Shown in pieces: positions 53,531 to 63,249 of a stretch of 64,000 nucleotides of DNA. Position 1 is the stretch's first letter. Each line of letters opens with the position of its first letter. Below the pieces are notes generated by a model. That model ran no database searches, was not told where the DNA came from, and saw only the letters and a list, made by a program, of their open reading frames with translations. This stretch comes from Shewanella canadensis (GTDB lineage: Bacteria; Pseudomonadota; Gammaproteobacteria; Enterobacterales; Shewanellaceae), in contig NZ_RXNU01000017.1 of assembly GCF_003966225.1 (NCBI RefSeq), positions 1 through 64,000 on the forward strand, in the 5' to 3' direction. Position numbers and translations under genes: made by a program.

Positions 53531-54613
53531 ATGAGTCTGACGCGTCTTCATATTGAAACATTTCGGAATATCGCTTCTGCTCAACTACGTCCTGGTGAGG
53601 GAATTAATCTGATTTATGGCCATAATGGCAGTGGCAAAACCAGTATTTTAGAGGCGATCTATTTTCTTGGTATGGGCCGCTCCTTTCGTAGCCACCTTTC
53701 ACAACGAGTGATTCAACATTCAGATGATAAGTTGACGCTGTTTGCCAATTTAAATGTGCTCGATAAAGAGAGCAAAATTGGATTAAGACGGTTTCGAAGT
53801 GGTGAAACTGAGGTCAAAATTGATGGCGATAAAGTTAAACGTCTATCGACCTTGGCTGAGTCTTTGCCCATTCAGGTGATCACTCCCGAGAGTTTTGCGC
53901 TGTTATTTGAAGGGCCAAAATCGAGACGTCAATTTATCGATTGGGGCGCGTTTCATTGCGATAAAAGTTTTCATTCGGCCTGGATCAATGTTAAGCGAAT
54001 TTTAAAGCAGAGAAATCAGCTACTTAAAAATGAAACCAGTTACTCTCAAATTCAATTTTGGGATAAAGAATTGGTTCGATATTCTGAAGTCGTTACCGAT
54101 ATCAGAACTCGATATGTAAACTCGTTAAATGAGCAACTTAAGGGTATAATTGGGGAGTTTTTACCTCAGGTCGATGTTAAGGTTTCCTTTACCCGAGGTT
54201 GGGATAGTAAAACTGATTACGCACAGTTACTCGAGATGCAATATCCCAGAGATCTCGCTAGCGGAAATACCGGTAGCGGGCCCCATAAAGCCGATCTGAG
54301 ATTACGTGTTGGTACCTTACCGGTACAAGATGCATTATCCCGGGGCCAACTGAAATTGTTAGTCTGTGCACTGCGTATTGCACAGGGAAAGTTGTTAAAA
54401 CAACAAATAGATAAGAATAGTATTTATCTGGTGGATGATCTTCCAGCAGAGTTGGATGCAAAGCACAGACAGTTGTTGCTGCAGCAGTTAATCGACACAG
54501 GTGCACAAGTATTTGTCACCGCTATCGAGCCTGCAGCGATACTAGATTCGTTAAACACGCCGCCCAGTAAAATGTTCCATGTGGAACAGGGACGTGTAAC
54601 GGTAATTGAATAA
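53531..54613 (+). CDS. recF: DNA replication and repair protein RecF
   Basis: RecF helps load RecA at gaps. The ATG at 53531 (MSLTRLHIETFRNI) gives 360 residues, the normal length; the longer frame from 53513 is not needed. It has Walker A YGHNGSGKTSIL, and near the C-terminus the ABC-type signature region SRGQLKLLVCAL and DDLPAELD. The 3' end contains a parS-like palindrome. gyrB follows closely. Confidence 0.96.
   Translation: MSLTRLHIETFRNIASAQLRPGEGINLIYGHNGSGKTSILEAIYFLGMGRSFRSHLSQRVIQHSDDKLTLFANLNVLDKESKIGLRRFRSGETEVKIDGDKVKRLSTLAESLPIQVITPESFALLFEGPKSRRQFIDWGAFHCDKSFHSAWINVKRILKQRNQLLKNETSYSQIQFWDKELVRYSEVVTDIRTRYVNSLNEQLKGIIGEFLPQVDVKVSFTRGWDSKTDYAQLLEMQYPRDLASGNTGSGPHKADLRLRVGTLPVQDALSRGQLKLLVCALRIAQGKLLKQQIDKNSIYLVDDLPAELDAKHRQLLLQQLIDTGAQVFVTAIEPAAILDSLNTPPSKMFHVEQGRVTVIE
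54573..54588. promoter_or_regulatory. parS: parS-like ParB-binding site 3
   Basis: TGTTCCATGTGGAACA differs from the consensus TGTTCCACGTGGAACA at one central base (T for C). It is near the 3' end of recF. Affinity for ParB may be lower because the central CACGTG is disturbed. Confidence 0.6.
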
Positions 54614-54629
54614 CCGACGAGAGAATAAT

Positions 54630-57047
54630 ATGTCAGAGAATAGTTACGATTCTTCGAGCATCAAGGTCCTAAAAGGTCTTGATGCCGTACGTAAGAGACC
54701 AGGTATGTATATCGGTGATACCGATGATGGCACGGGTCTACATCACATGGTATTCGAAGTGGTCGATAACTCTATCGATGAAGCACTTGCTGGCTATTGT
54801 AGCGACGTTACGATTACTATCCATGCAGACGGTTCTGTATCGGTCAAAGATGATGGCCGTGGTATCCCTGTTGCTATTCACCCGGAAGAGGGCGTATCTG
54901 CAGCTGAAGTTATTATGACGGTACTGCATGCTGGCGGTAAGTTCGATGATAACTCCTATAAAGTCTCTGGCGGTCTTCACGGTGTAGGTGTTTCGGTTGT
55001 AAACGCGCTATCTCACAAGCTACAAATGACAATCCGTCGTGACGGTAAGCTTTATGAGCAGTTTTACACACATGGTGTGCCAGATGAGCCCATTAAAGAG
55101 ATTGGCGATGCAACTAACACAGGTACAGAGATCCGCTTCTGGCCGAGTGAAGATACCTTCTCTGACACCTTGTTCCATTTCGATATCCTGGCAAAGCGTG
55201 TTCGTGAACTCTCTTTCCTAAACTCAGGTGTGGGTGTTCGTCTTGTCGATGAGCGCGATAATCGTAATGAGTTTTTCAAGTATGACGGCGGCATCAGCGC
55301 ATTTGTCGATTATTTGAATGTTAATAAGACTCCGGTAAACAAAGACGTTTTCCACTTCATTCAAGAGCGTGAAGACGGTATTACCGTTGAAGTTGCTATG
55401 CAGTGGAATGATGGTTTCCAGGAAAATATCTTCTGTTTTACCAACAATATTCCTCAGCGCGATGGTGGTACTCACCTTGCGGGTTTCCGTGGTGCGTTGA
55501 CGCGTAACCTAAACAATTACATGGAAAAAGAGGGTTATAACAAGAAGGGTAAAACCAGTGCAACCGGCGATGATGCCCGTGAAGGTTTAACCGCTGTTAT
55601 CTCTGTTAAGGTTCCGGATCCTAAGTTCAGTTCACAGACCAAAGACAAATTGGTGTCGAGTGAAGTGAAAACTGCCGTTGAGCAGACAATGGGCGAGCAG
55701 TTAGGTGATTACCTGATTGAACATCCAAACGAAGCTAAGTTGATTGTCGGTAAGATCATCGATGCATCTCGTGCTCGTGAAGCGGCGCGTAAAGCCCGTG
55801 AGATGACTCGTCGTAAAGGCGCGCTGGATCTCGGTGGTTTACCTGGAAAGCTTGCCGATTGCCAAGAGAAAGATCCTGCACACTCTGAAATTTACATAGT
55901 GGAAGGAGACTCTGCTGGCGGTAGTGCCAAGCAGGGACGTAACCGTAAGAACCAAGCTATTCTGCCGTTGAAAGGTAAGATCTTAAACGTTGAGAAAGCA
56001 CGTTTCGATAAGATGTTGTCTTCTCAGGAAGTGGTCACCCTAATTACCGCATTAGGTTGTGGTATTGGCCGTGATGAATACGACCCTGATAAGACCCGTT
56101 ACCATAACATCGTCATCATGACCGATGCCGACGTCGATGGCTCGCACATCCGTACCTTGCTACTGACCTTCTTCTTCCGTCAAATGCCTGAGCTCATCGA
56201 ACGTGGTTATATTTACATTGCTCAACCTCCTCTATATAAAGTTAAAAAAGGTAGGCAAGAACAGTATCTTAAGGATGATCCTGCATTAACCGAATACTTA
56301 ACTAACCTAGCTTTGGACGGTGGTGAAATCCATCCATCTGCCGATGCACCAGCTATGTCTGGCGCACCGCTAGAGAAGTTGGTTTATCAGTACCGTGAAG
56401 TTGAAGCTATCTTCGCTCGTCTAGAGCAGCGTTACCCTAGCTTGCTGACGGAGCGTATGCTGTATCACCCTGCATTTACTCAAGAATTACTGAGTGATGA
56501 AGCTAAAGTAAAACAGTGGTGTGATGCCTATGTTGCCGATCTGGCTGAACGAGATTCAGGTGGCGTACACTACAGTGCTGAAGCTTTCCTTGATGCAGAG
56601 CGTCAAGTGTATCTGCCTAAAGTGACGATTCGTAAGCATGGTATCGATACACACTTCTTGTTCACTTATGACTTCCTGCATTCTCATGATTATGATTTGA
56701 TGACTAAGTTGGCCAATGCGTTGGAAGGACTCATCGAAGAGGGTGGTTTCGTTAAGCGTGGTGAGCGTATGAAGGAGATAACGACCTTCGTTGAAGCGCT
56801 TAACTGGCTAATGAACGATTCTAAACGTGGTCTTTATATTCAACGTTATAAGGGATTGGGTGAGATGAACCCTGAGCAGTTGTGGGAAACTACAATGGAT
56901 CCTGAGTCTCGTCGTATGTTAGTGGTGACCATTGAAGATGCAATTGCTGCGGACCAACTATTTACCTGTTTGATGGGTGATCATGTTGAGCCGCGTCGTG
57001 AATTTATCGAATCCAATGCGCTGAACGTAGCGAACCTTGATGTCTAG
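54630..57047 (+). CDS. gyrB: DNA gyrase subunit B
   Basis: GyrB is the ATPase subunit of DNA gyrase, which adds negative supercoils. The ATG at 54630 (MSENSYDSSSIKVLKGLDAV) gives 805 residues and has GAGAG upstream; an upstream frame from 54606 overlaps recF. It has the GHKL ATP site (EVVDNSIDEA, DDGRGIP, GGLHGVGVSVVN), and the TOPRIM domain with EGDSAGGSAKQGR and DADVDGSHIRTLLLT. A terminator follows at 57102. Confidence 0.98.
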   Translation: MSENSYDSSSIKVLKGLDAVRKRPGMYIGDTDDGTGLHHMVFEVVDNSIDEALAGYCSDVTITIHADGSVSVKDDGRGIPVAIHPEEGVSAAEVIMTVLHAGGKFDDNSYKVSGGLHGVGVSVVNALSHKLQMTIRRDGKLYEQFYTHGVPDEPIKEIGDATNTGTEIRFWPSEDTFSDTLFHFDILAKRVRELSFLNSGVGVRLVDERDNRNEFFKYDGGISAFVDYLNVNKTPVNKDVFHFIQEREDGITVEVAMQWNDGFQENIFCFTNNIPQRDGGTHLAGFRGALTRNLNNYMEKEGYNKKGKTSATGDDAREGLTAVISVKVPDPKFSSQTKDKLVSSEVKTAVEQTMGEQLGDYLIEHPNEAKLIVGKIIDASRAREAARKAREMTRRKGALDLGGLPGKLADCQEKDPAHSEIYIVEGDSAGGSAKQGRNRKNQAILPLKGKILNVEKARFDKMLSSQEVVTLITALGCGIGRDEYDPDKTRYHNIVIMTDADVDGSHIRTLLLTFFFRQMPELIERGYIYIAQPPLYKVKKGRQEQYLKDDPALTEYLTNLALDGGEIHPSADAPAMSGAPLEKLVYQYREVEAIFARLEQRYPSLLTERMLYHPAFTQELLSDEAKVKQWCDAYVADLAERDSGGVHYSAEAFLDAERQVYLPKVTIRKHGIDTHFLFTYDFLHSHDYDLMTKLANALEGLIEEGGFVKRGERMKEITTFVEALNWLMNDSKRGLYIQRYKGLGEMNPEQLWETTMDPESRRMLVVTIEDAIAADQLFTCLMGDHVEPRREFIESNALNVANLDV

Positions 57048-57082
57048 AAGAGTAGCTACGAGTTTCTAGTCTCGAGTTGCGA
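57043..57082. repeat. Heptad-phased repeat at the gyrB end
   Basis: Right at and after the gyrB stop there is a 7-bp rhythm: TACGAGT, TTCTAGT, CTCGAGT, TGCGAGG, TTAGAGC. The unit is looser than the CTAG heptads after mnmE and glyS, but shares their period and position after a gene end. Confidence 0.55.
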
Positions 57083-57101
57083 GGTTAGAGCAAAAACATA
57101 G

Positions 57102-57129
57102 AAGCCCTGGAGAAATCCGGGGCTTTTTT
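57102..57129 (+). terminator. Terminator of gyrB
   Basis: AAGCCCTGG and CCGGGGCTT pair over 9 positions with one wobble and a 6-nt loop, followed by six T. Confidence 0.88.
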
Positions 57130-57329
57130 GTACATGGATGTACTTATCCCTGAACGCCAGGGATGGTGTATGAAGGGGTTTATGTCTGGGTTTGTATTTA
57201 AAGATGAGTTGCAAAAGCTGGATCCTGAAACAAGTTCAGGATGACGTAAGCCTAGTCATTCTGAATGATGACAACCCAGTCTTCAGGACGGTTGGAGTCT
57301 CGTTATTCCGGCATGCATTTAGCCGGGAT
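57130..57329. repeat. Spacer with reverse copy of the dispersed palindromic repeat
   Basis: Between the gyrB terminator and pxpA there is no gene. GGATCCTGAAACAAG-TTCAGGATGAC (57220-57245) is the reverse complement of the repeat head at 45957 and 46121. GTCATTCTGAATGATGAC (57255-57272) is a further palindrome of related sequence. Confidence 0.65.
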
Positions 57330-58076
57330 CTATGACTTGCTTGCTTCGGTTAGCCTTTCACTTATCAGTTTTGCGAAAGCCAGGGCCTGCTGATTATCGC
57401 CATGAAGGCAGATGGTGTCGGCTTGGATAATCAAAGGGGTATCATCTAAGGTTGTCACCGGCTTATTTCCAATAATTTGTCGTACCTGTTGCCATGCAAG
57501 TTGAGAGTCATGTATCACGGCACCATCTCTGTTGCGGGGAGCGAGTGAGCCGTCACTGAGATAAGTGCGATCGGCAAACGCCTCTTCGATAACCATGAGT
57601 CCATGTTGCCGGGCCTGTTTAACCAAGGGGCTCCCCGCTAAGATCATTAACTTAAGATTGGGGTCTATTCGTTTTATGACATCAATCAAAATAAGCCCTA
57701 AAACCTCATTCTTAGCCACTTCATTATAAAAGGCTCCGTGAGGTTTCACGTGAAACAGTTTAGCTCCCAGTTCATCACAGATGGTTCTCAATGCCATAAT
57801 TTGTTGACAGATAGAGTCTGACAGTTGTTTATCTGAAATATTTATTCTCTTACGCCCGAAATGATGTCGATCGGGAAAGCTGGGGTGAGCACCAACATTG
57901 ACCCTGTTCTTAAGTGCTTGAGTCACCGTCTTTCGCATGCTCTGAGGATCGCCGGCATGACCTCCACAGGCGATATTTGCCGAGGTGATAAGCATTAGCA
58001 GCTCAGCGTCAAACTCACTGCCTTCACCAAGATCTGCGTTGAGATCTATGGGGTAACCTTTCGGATTTGATAACAT
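57330..58076 (-). CDS. pxpA: 5-oxoprolinase subunit PxpA (LamB/YcsF family)
   Basis: PxpA works with PxpBC to open 5-oxoproline (pyroglutamate) to glutamate using ATP. The 248-residue protein starts with the family motif IDLNADLGEG and has SANIACGGHAGDP and VGAHPSFPD. Length is normal. It follows pxpB and pxpC in the same direction. A parS-like site lies within the gene. Confidence 0.94.
   Translation of the reverse strand: MLSNPKGYPIDLNADLGEGSEFDAELLMLITSANIACGGHAGDPQSMRKTVTQALKNRVNVGAHPSFPDRHHFGRKRINISDKQLSDSICQQIMALRTICDELGAKLFHVKPHGAFYNEVAKNEVLGLILIDVIKRIDPNLKLMILAGSPLVKQARQHGLMVIEEAFADRTYLSDGSLAPRNRDGAVIHDSQLAWQQVRQIIGNKPVTTLDDTPLIIQADTICLHGDNQQALAFAKLISERLTEASKS
57742..57757. promoter_or_regulatory. 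parS: parS-like ParB-binding site 4
   Basis: GGTTTCACGTGAAACA matches the parS consensus TGTTTCACGTGAAACA at 15 of 16 positions. It lies in the coding sequence of pxpA (encoding FHVKP), about 25 kb from oriC. Confidence 0.82.
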
Positions 58077-58126
58077 GATGGACCTCAGTGATATTATTGA
58101 GCTACGAGCTCGAGACCTTCTTAATC

Positions 58127-59092
58127 TTAGCCATTGGCATCAATTGCTCTCTGTAAACGATAAAAGTATTGTTCCCATTCATAACCTGCATCATCAGCCT
58201 GGCTTGGACTCACGTGAACAAATCGAACCTCTTCTCCGGGTCTGGTTTGGGCTAGCTTCCAGAGATCGGCTTCAATCACGGTCGCTATTTTAGGATAGCC
58301 ACCCGTAGTTTGTGAGTCGGCGAGTAATACTATGGGTTGCCCGGAGGGAGGGACTTGTACCGTTCCCGGCATGACGGCGTGGGATTCCATATCTTGTTGC
58401 TGCGCTAAGGATAATGCTATTCCGGATAGTCTGGCTCCCATCCTGTTACTTTCGTTGGTGAGTTGCCAGGAGGTATTCCAGAAGGCCTTTTTTGATTCTT
58501 CCGAAAATAGTGACATCTCCGGTCCGGGAAGGGCGCGGATCTCATTTGAATACCCCCGCTGCACCGCACCTATGGGTTTCGATATTGTTCCGGCCTGACC
58601 TAATTCTAATCTATCTCCATCCTTAAGTACGGCACCTAAGACACCGGAAAACCTGGCTTCTAAGAGTGAGCCAGATTTGAGTTGTAAGTTGTTATTCGTA
58701 TCATCGCGTATTTCACTCACAATTCCGCCTTCGAGAGCGAGGTAGGCACGCATACCTGATTTTGGTCCCCTCAGGCTGAGGGTTTCGCCCGCTCTTATTT
58801 TATTTCGCCAGTTACACCAGATGTCGCGTTGACCAATAGATATTCGGTAGTTCGCTCCGGTTAATACAAACCAGGTGTCGCGGTTAAATTTAAGTTCAAC
58901 TATACCGGATGTTAGCTCAATGCCCGCCGATGCATCGCTATTGCCGAGGAGTCTATTCGCGAGTATTAAGGCGTGCCGATCCAGTGCTCCGCCCGTGGTT
59001 ATTCCCAGGTGGCGATAGCCTGTGCAGCCGAGATCTTGTACCGATGAGTGCAAACCGGCCTTGAGGACTTGGATACTATTTCTCTTAGTCAT
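58127..59092 (-). CDS. pxpC: 5-oxoprolinase subunit PxpC (biotin-dependent carboxyltransferase-like)
   Basis: PxpC forms the ATP-dependent oxoprolinase with PxpA and PxpB. The 321-residue protein has the KipA/AHS2-type sequence: LQDLGCTGYRHLGITTGGALDRHA near the start, NRMGARLSG, and LADSQTTGGYPKIATV near the C-terminus. It is 28 bp downstream of pxpB and about 50 bp before pxpA. Confidence 0.93.
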   Translation of the reverse strand: MTKRNSIQVLKAGLHSSVQDLGCTGYRHLGITTGGALDRHALILANRLLGNSDASAGIELTSGIVELKFNRDTWFVLTGANYRISIGQRDIWCNWRNKIRAGETLSLRGPKSGMRAYLALEGGIVSEIRDDTNNNLQLKSGSLLEARFSGVLGAVLKDGDRLELGQAGTISKPIGAVQRGYSNEIRALPGPEMSLFSEESKKAFWNTSWQLTNESNRMGARLSGIALSLAQQQDMESHAVMPGTVQVPPSGQPIVLLADSQTTGGYPKIATVIEADLWKLAQTRPGEEVRFVHVSPSQADDAGYEWEQYFYRLQRAIDANG

Positions 59093-59120
59093 TTTCTTTT
59101 AGTCACTTTGATACTGCTCA

Positions 59121-59807
59121 TTATTTTGCTTTAAATTCTAAACTTGTCACCGGAATAAATTGAACCGTATCGCCTGGTTCGACAAGTGTTGGTGAGCCGA
59201 TGGACTGTGGAGTAAACAGGGGGATATTGGTGCGACCAATAAGTTGCCACCCTCCGGGGGCTGACGCCGGATAAATACCTGTCTGATTACCACCTATTCC
59301 AACGGAGCCCGCCGGAATGGATAATCTGGGCACTGCCAATCTTGGGGTAAACAGGCTTGAGTCCAGCCCATCGAGATAGGGGAAACCTGGCTGAAATCCC
59401 AGAAACAGGACGGTATATTTCCCGCTTGAATGTCGCCGTATTACCTCCTCACAACTGAGTTGGTGATACTTGGCTACCTGCTCCAGATCGGGACCAAACT
59501 CTCCACCATAGACAAGGGGGATCTCCACATTTCGGCCACTGAGGCTCATCTCTTTCGCCTGTAGCCAGAGTGTGCCTAATTGAGCTAACCAATAATTTAT
59601 TCGATTGGTACTCTTCACAAAGAGGGTGAGATTGCTCATGCCGGGGACGATATCGATAAATTCATCTGTCTGTCTGCATCGATCGGCCAACCACCAAATT
59701 TTGCGTTGGATACACAGTCTCGACGCCTGCGGAAAATCATTGGTGCAGTCTATAACCACTGCACTCTCCCCCAACCTAAATACCTTAGGGCTTTGCTCTG
59801 TTGTCAT
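59121..59807 (-). CDS. pxpB: 5-oxoprolinase subunit PxpB (KipI/AHS1 family)
   Basis: PxpB pairs with PxpC. The ATG at 59807 gives 228 residues, close to the family's usual size (about 220); the open frame continues to 59906 without family similarity. It has FRLGESAVVIDC, LGFQPGFPYLDGL, RLSIPAGSVGIGGNQTGIYP and PGGWQLIGRT, which are hallmarks of the AHS1 domain. It is the first gene of pxpB-pxpC-pxpA. Confidence 0.93.
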   Translation of the reverse strand: MTTEQSPKVFRLGESAVVIDCTNDFPQASRLCIQRKIWWLADRCRQTDEFIDIVPGMSNLTLFVKSTNRINYWLAQLGTLWLQAKEMSLSGRNVEIPLVYGGEFGPDLEQVAKYHQLSCEEVIRRHSSGKYTVLFLGFQPGFPYLDGLDSSLFTPRLAVPRLSIPAGSVGIGGNQTGIYPASAPGGWQLIGRTNIPLFTPQSIGSPTLVEPGDTVQFIPVTSLEFKAK

Positions 59808-60021
59808 TCTTAGCTTCTTATTGTGGCCACTTAAGCTAGTTTCGGCATTCATTGTCGTAAAAACAAGCGGTAAGTATAACTTTGAGTCGGAATTTGTTTT
59901 TACCACTTATGATAGAGGATAGAATCCCCGCTATCTGTTTTTGTCTTAGTGTAGTCATAGAATATTGTCCTATAATCTTTCTGTACCTCTATTACATTCC
60001 CTTTATACCCGGTCATAAAAA

Positions 60022-61065
60022 TTGGTCATAAAATTACTCCAGAAAATATTCAATATCAGAGATAATGCTGTCGTTTCTCAGCCTAAAAGTTTCACTCTGA
60101 ACCCTGAATTACAGCAGATATCAAGCACGAAACCTAAGGCGAGTCTCGAGCCGTTAAGCTCTGTTACTGACTCTGTCGATGTTTCGGCACTCTTCTATAG
60201 CCTGCTTTTTCCTGTGAGGGAGAAAGATCAGGGAGGTGTGGCTAACAACTTAGAGAAAAATGTTATCGGCGATGTGGAACGAGCCTTGTCTTCGCCTATG
60301 GCGATTGCAGAAAATGTGCTTAAGTTGCCGACTCGCATGGCTGAACTTGATAAGAAACTGGGCGATGAAAGTGCCGATATCAAGGTATTACTCGAACTCA
60401 TGCAGAAAGATCCTGTACTGAGTGTAGAAGTTCTCAAGTTATGTAACTCTCCCGTCTTTAAGCGTTCAGAGAGAGAGGTGACGAGTCTTCAGCAAGCCTT
60501 CGTGCAATTAGGTCGAGATCAATTAAGGCGTTTCGTTACCACCTCTCTGGTACGGGAGATGATAGAGATAAAACCCATCTATTATCGACGCTTTGGTTTG
60601 CAGATTTGGCGTCACTCTATGCAGGTGGCATTTTTGTCTTCCGAGTTGTCTAATGAGGATCCCGATACGGCATTTATGTTAGGTCTGCTCCATGATGTGG
60701 GTAAGATAGCTATCTTCAAGATGTTGTTGGATGGGTTTAACTTAGCCGACCCCGGTGAGCTTCCCTGCTCCTCTCTGTTTAGACAGGTGATGACCTCTAA
60801 GTCATTAAGTTTAAGTGCACTTCTGGCTCGGTGTTGGCAGTTGCCGGCAAGTTTTGAGACATCTCTGAACGCATTAGCCAATACGAGTGCTAAGCCAACT
60901 GAAAGACTTGCCGTCGTAGTCTGGCAGGCTAACTTAATCAGTGAGTGCTCTATGCTACATCAAGCAGGAAAATTAGATGAAGTGTGTTTAAACCGATTAA
61001 TTATCGATGCCGACCTGACTCGCGAAGAGTTTGATCTCTTTCATGAGAAGCTTAAAACGTTTTAA
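60022..61065 (+). CDS. HDOD domain signalling protein
   Basis: The 347-residue protein has a low-complexity N-terminal part (1-100) and an HDOD domain (about 105-310): LMQKDPVLSVEVLKLCNSPVF, VTSLQQAFVQLGRDQLRRF, and LLHDVGKIAIF, where HD is retained. HDOD proteins act in cyclic-di-GMP or stress signalling in many Proteobacteria, mostly without proven catalysis. The start is a TTG with no strong ribosome site; no better start exists nearby. GGTCATAAAA is repeated just before and at the start. Confidence 0.82.
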   Translation: MVIKLLQKIFNIRDNAVVSQPKSFTLNPELQQISSTKPKASLEPLSSVTDSVDVSALFYSLLFPVREKDQGGVANNLEKNVIGDVERALSSPMAIAENVLKLPTRMAELDKKLGDESADIKVLLELMQKDPVLSVEVLKLCNSPVFKRSEREVTSLQQAFVQLGRDQLRRFVTTSLVREMIEIKPIYYRRFGLQIWRHSMQVAFLSSELSNEDPDTAFMLGLLHDVGKIAIFKMLLDGFNLADPGELPCSSLFRQVMTSKSLSLSALLARCWQLPASFETSLNALANTSAKPTERLAVVVWQANLISECSMLHQAGKLDEVCLNRLIIDADLTREEFDLFHEKLKTF

Positions 61066-61105
61066 GCGTTCCGGACATAAATCCCCTCCAACGCAATCCC
61101 TATAC

Positions 61106-61138
61106 AAAAAAGCCCCAGAATTATCTGAGGCTTTTTTT
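61106..61138. terminator. Bidirectional terminator between HDOD gene and glyS
   Basis: AAAAAAGCCCCAGA and TCTGAGGCTTTTTT form a stem with one mismatch and a 4-nt loop, with A and T tracts on either side. It lies between two convergent genes. Confidence 0.9.
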
Positions 61139-61143
61139 AGTTC

Positions 61144-61170
61144 CTAGAACCTAGGCACTAGGATCTTCTT
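61144..61170. repeat. CTAG heptad repeat after glyS
   Basis: CTAG occurs at 61144, 61151 and 61158, exactly 7 bp apart, then GATCTTCTT. The array CTAGAAC-CTAGGCA-CTAGGAT is nearly the same as that after mnmE (46399-46426). Confidence 0.75.
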
Positions 61171-63238
61171 ATTGTAGCAATGAAATATCGGCAGCATGCA
61201 GGAACTGTTCGCGTAGGCTGGATAGTAGCGCTAAACGGTTGTTCTTCAGTGCTTCATCGTCGGCCATAACCATCACATCTTCGAAGAAGGTATCGACGCT
61301 TTCACGCAGATCAGCAAGTAGTGCTAATGCTTCCTGGTAGTTAGCAGCAGCAAACAGCGGTGCCAGTTGTGGCTGAAGTTCGTTCAGCTTTTCGGCTAAT
61401 ACTTTCTCAGCATTCTCAACTAACAAACCTGCATCGATAGCTGCCGGAAGTTCACCCTCAACTTTAGCCAGAATATTAGATACACGCTTGTTGGCAGCGG
61501 CAAGTGCCGATGCTTGTTCAAGACTTCTAAAGTGAGATACTGCTTTGATGCGACTATCGAAATCGGCTGGTGATGTAGGGCGACGTGCCAATACAGCTAA
61601 GATAACGTCTACGCTAACACCTTGATCTTGATACCAGGCGCGGAAACGACCCATAAAGAACTCTAGTACCTGCTCGGCAGCCTTATCATTGGTAAGGTTG
61701 CTACCATGTAGCTCTTGCGCTTTAGCGATAAGGTCTACAAGGTTTAGCGGCAGGTTGTTCTCGACGCAGATACGCAGGATACCGATAGCTGCACGGCGAA
61801 GTGCGAATGGATCGGCTGCGCCCTTAGGTGCTTGGCCAATACCGAAAATACCCACTAAGGTATCGAGCTTTTCAGCTAAAGCGACACATACAGAGACAGG
61901 CGCAGTTGGAACTGTGTCACCAGAGAACTTAGGCTTGTATTGCTCTTGCAGGGCAAGGGCTACCGCTTCAGTTTCACCGTTCAGGCGTGCGTAATGCATA
62001 CCCATAGTGCCCTGAAGATCAGTAAATTCCATTACCATGTTGGTCATCAGGTCAGATTTAGACAGTAAACCTGCGCGAGCCGCTTCATCGGCGTTAGCAT
62101 CTATGCTGTTAGCAATAAAACCAGCCATATCTGAGATGCGCGCGACACGATCTTTGATGGTGCCCAGTTGCTTCTGGAATATCACTGTTTCTAAACTCGT
62201 AAGGCGAGACTCTAGTGAGTCTTTCTTATCGGTTTCGAAGAAGAATTCTGCATCGGCAAGACGCGGACGAACCACTCTCTCGTTGCCTGCAATAATCTGC
62301 TGCGGATCTTTAGATTCTATGTTGGTGACGAAGATAAAGTTAGGCATTAGCTGGCCTGCTTTATCAAATACCGGGAAGTACTTTTGATCGCCTTTCATGG
62401 TGTAAACCAAGGCTTCGGCGGGTACATCCAGGAACTTCTCTTCGAAATTGGCGGTTAATACAACAGGCCACTCGACCAGAGAGGTCACTTCTTCAAGTAG
62501 ATCGTCTTCTAGATCGGCTACGCCACCAATCTTGGCGGCAGCAGCTTCAGCATCGGCTTTAATCAGTGCTTTACGCACCTCATAATTGGCCTCTACTTTA
62601 CCTTGTTCTTTAAGTGCAGATAGGTAGTTGTCGGCATGATCAAGCTCGAAGCTTGGTTTGCCCATAAAGCGGTGACCACGAATAACGCGAGCCGACTTTT
62701 GACCTAACAACTCACCTTCAACCACTTCACTGCCAAGCAGCATAGTCACAGTGTGAACCGGACGAATAAACTGAGTGGTGTTGTTACCCCAGCGCATTGG
62801 CTTAGGGATAGGTAGCTTGTCTAACGAGCGTTGCGCCATAACGGCAATAAGGCTCTTCGTTTCAACACCAACCACTTTAGCTTGGTGTAACAGCCATTCA
62901 CCTTTATCGGTTTTAAGGCGTCCGGCTTGCTCAACAGTAATACCATTACCACGAGCCCAGCCCATAGCGGCTTTTGTTGGGTTACCGTCAGTATCGAAGG
63001 CTTGAGCGATAGCTGGTCCACGTTTTTCTACCACTTTGTCAGCCTGAGCTAGAGCAAGTTGGTTAACGCAGATTGCTAAACGGCGAGGGGCCGCATGCCA
63101 TACCGCAGACTCAAAGCTGAGTTCTGCTTTTTTTAGTTCATCGGTAAAATTGCTAAGAAAAGACTCAGCTAACTTACGTAATGATTTTGGAGGTAGTTCT
63201 TCAGTGCCTACTTCAATCAGTAAGTTTTCAAAATTCAT
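61169..63238 (-). CDS. glyS: Glycyl-tRNA synthetase beta subunit
   Basis: GlyS is the tRNA-binding subunit of the tetrameric (alpha2beta2) bacterial glycyl-tRNA synthetase. The 689-residue protein starts MNFENLLIEVGTEELPPKSL, has MRWGNNTTQFIRPVHTVTMLLG, and a C-terminal DALR-like domain. Length is normal. It is 11 bp downstream of glyQ. Confidence 0.97.
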   Translation of the reverse strand: MNFENLLIEVGTEELPPKSLRKLAESFLSNFTDELKKAELSFESAVWHAAPRRLAICVNQLALAQADKVVEKRGPAIAQAFDTDGNPTKAAMGWARGNGITVEQAGRLKTDKGEWLLHQAKVVGVETKSLIAVMAQRSLDKLPIPKPMRWGNNTTQFIRPVHTVTMLLGSEVVEGELLGQKSARVIRGHRFMGKPSFELDHADNYLSALKEQGKVEANYEVRKALIKADAEAAAAKIGGVADLEDDLLEEVTSLVEWPVVLTANFEEKFLDVPAEALVYTMKGDQKYFPVFDKAGQLMPNFIFVTNIESKDPQQIIAGNERVVRPRLADAEFFFETDKKDSLESRLTSLETVIFQKQLGTIKDRVARISDMAGFIANSIDANADEAARAGLLSKSDLMTNMVMEFTDLQGTMGMHYARLNGETEAVALALQEQYKPKFSGDTVPTAPVSVCVALAEKLDTLVGIFGIGQAPKGAADPFALRRAAIGILRICVENNLPLNLVDLIAKAQELHGSNLTNDKAAEQVLEFFMGRFRAWYQDQGVSVDVILAVLARRPTSPADFDSRIKAVSHFRSLEQASALAAANKRVSNILAKVEGELPAAIDAGLLVENAEKVLAEKLNELQPQLAPLFAAANYQEALALLADLRESVDTFFEDVMVMADDEALKNNRLALLSSLREQFLHAADISLLQ

Positions 63239-63249
63239 TTGTTATTCCT

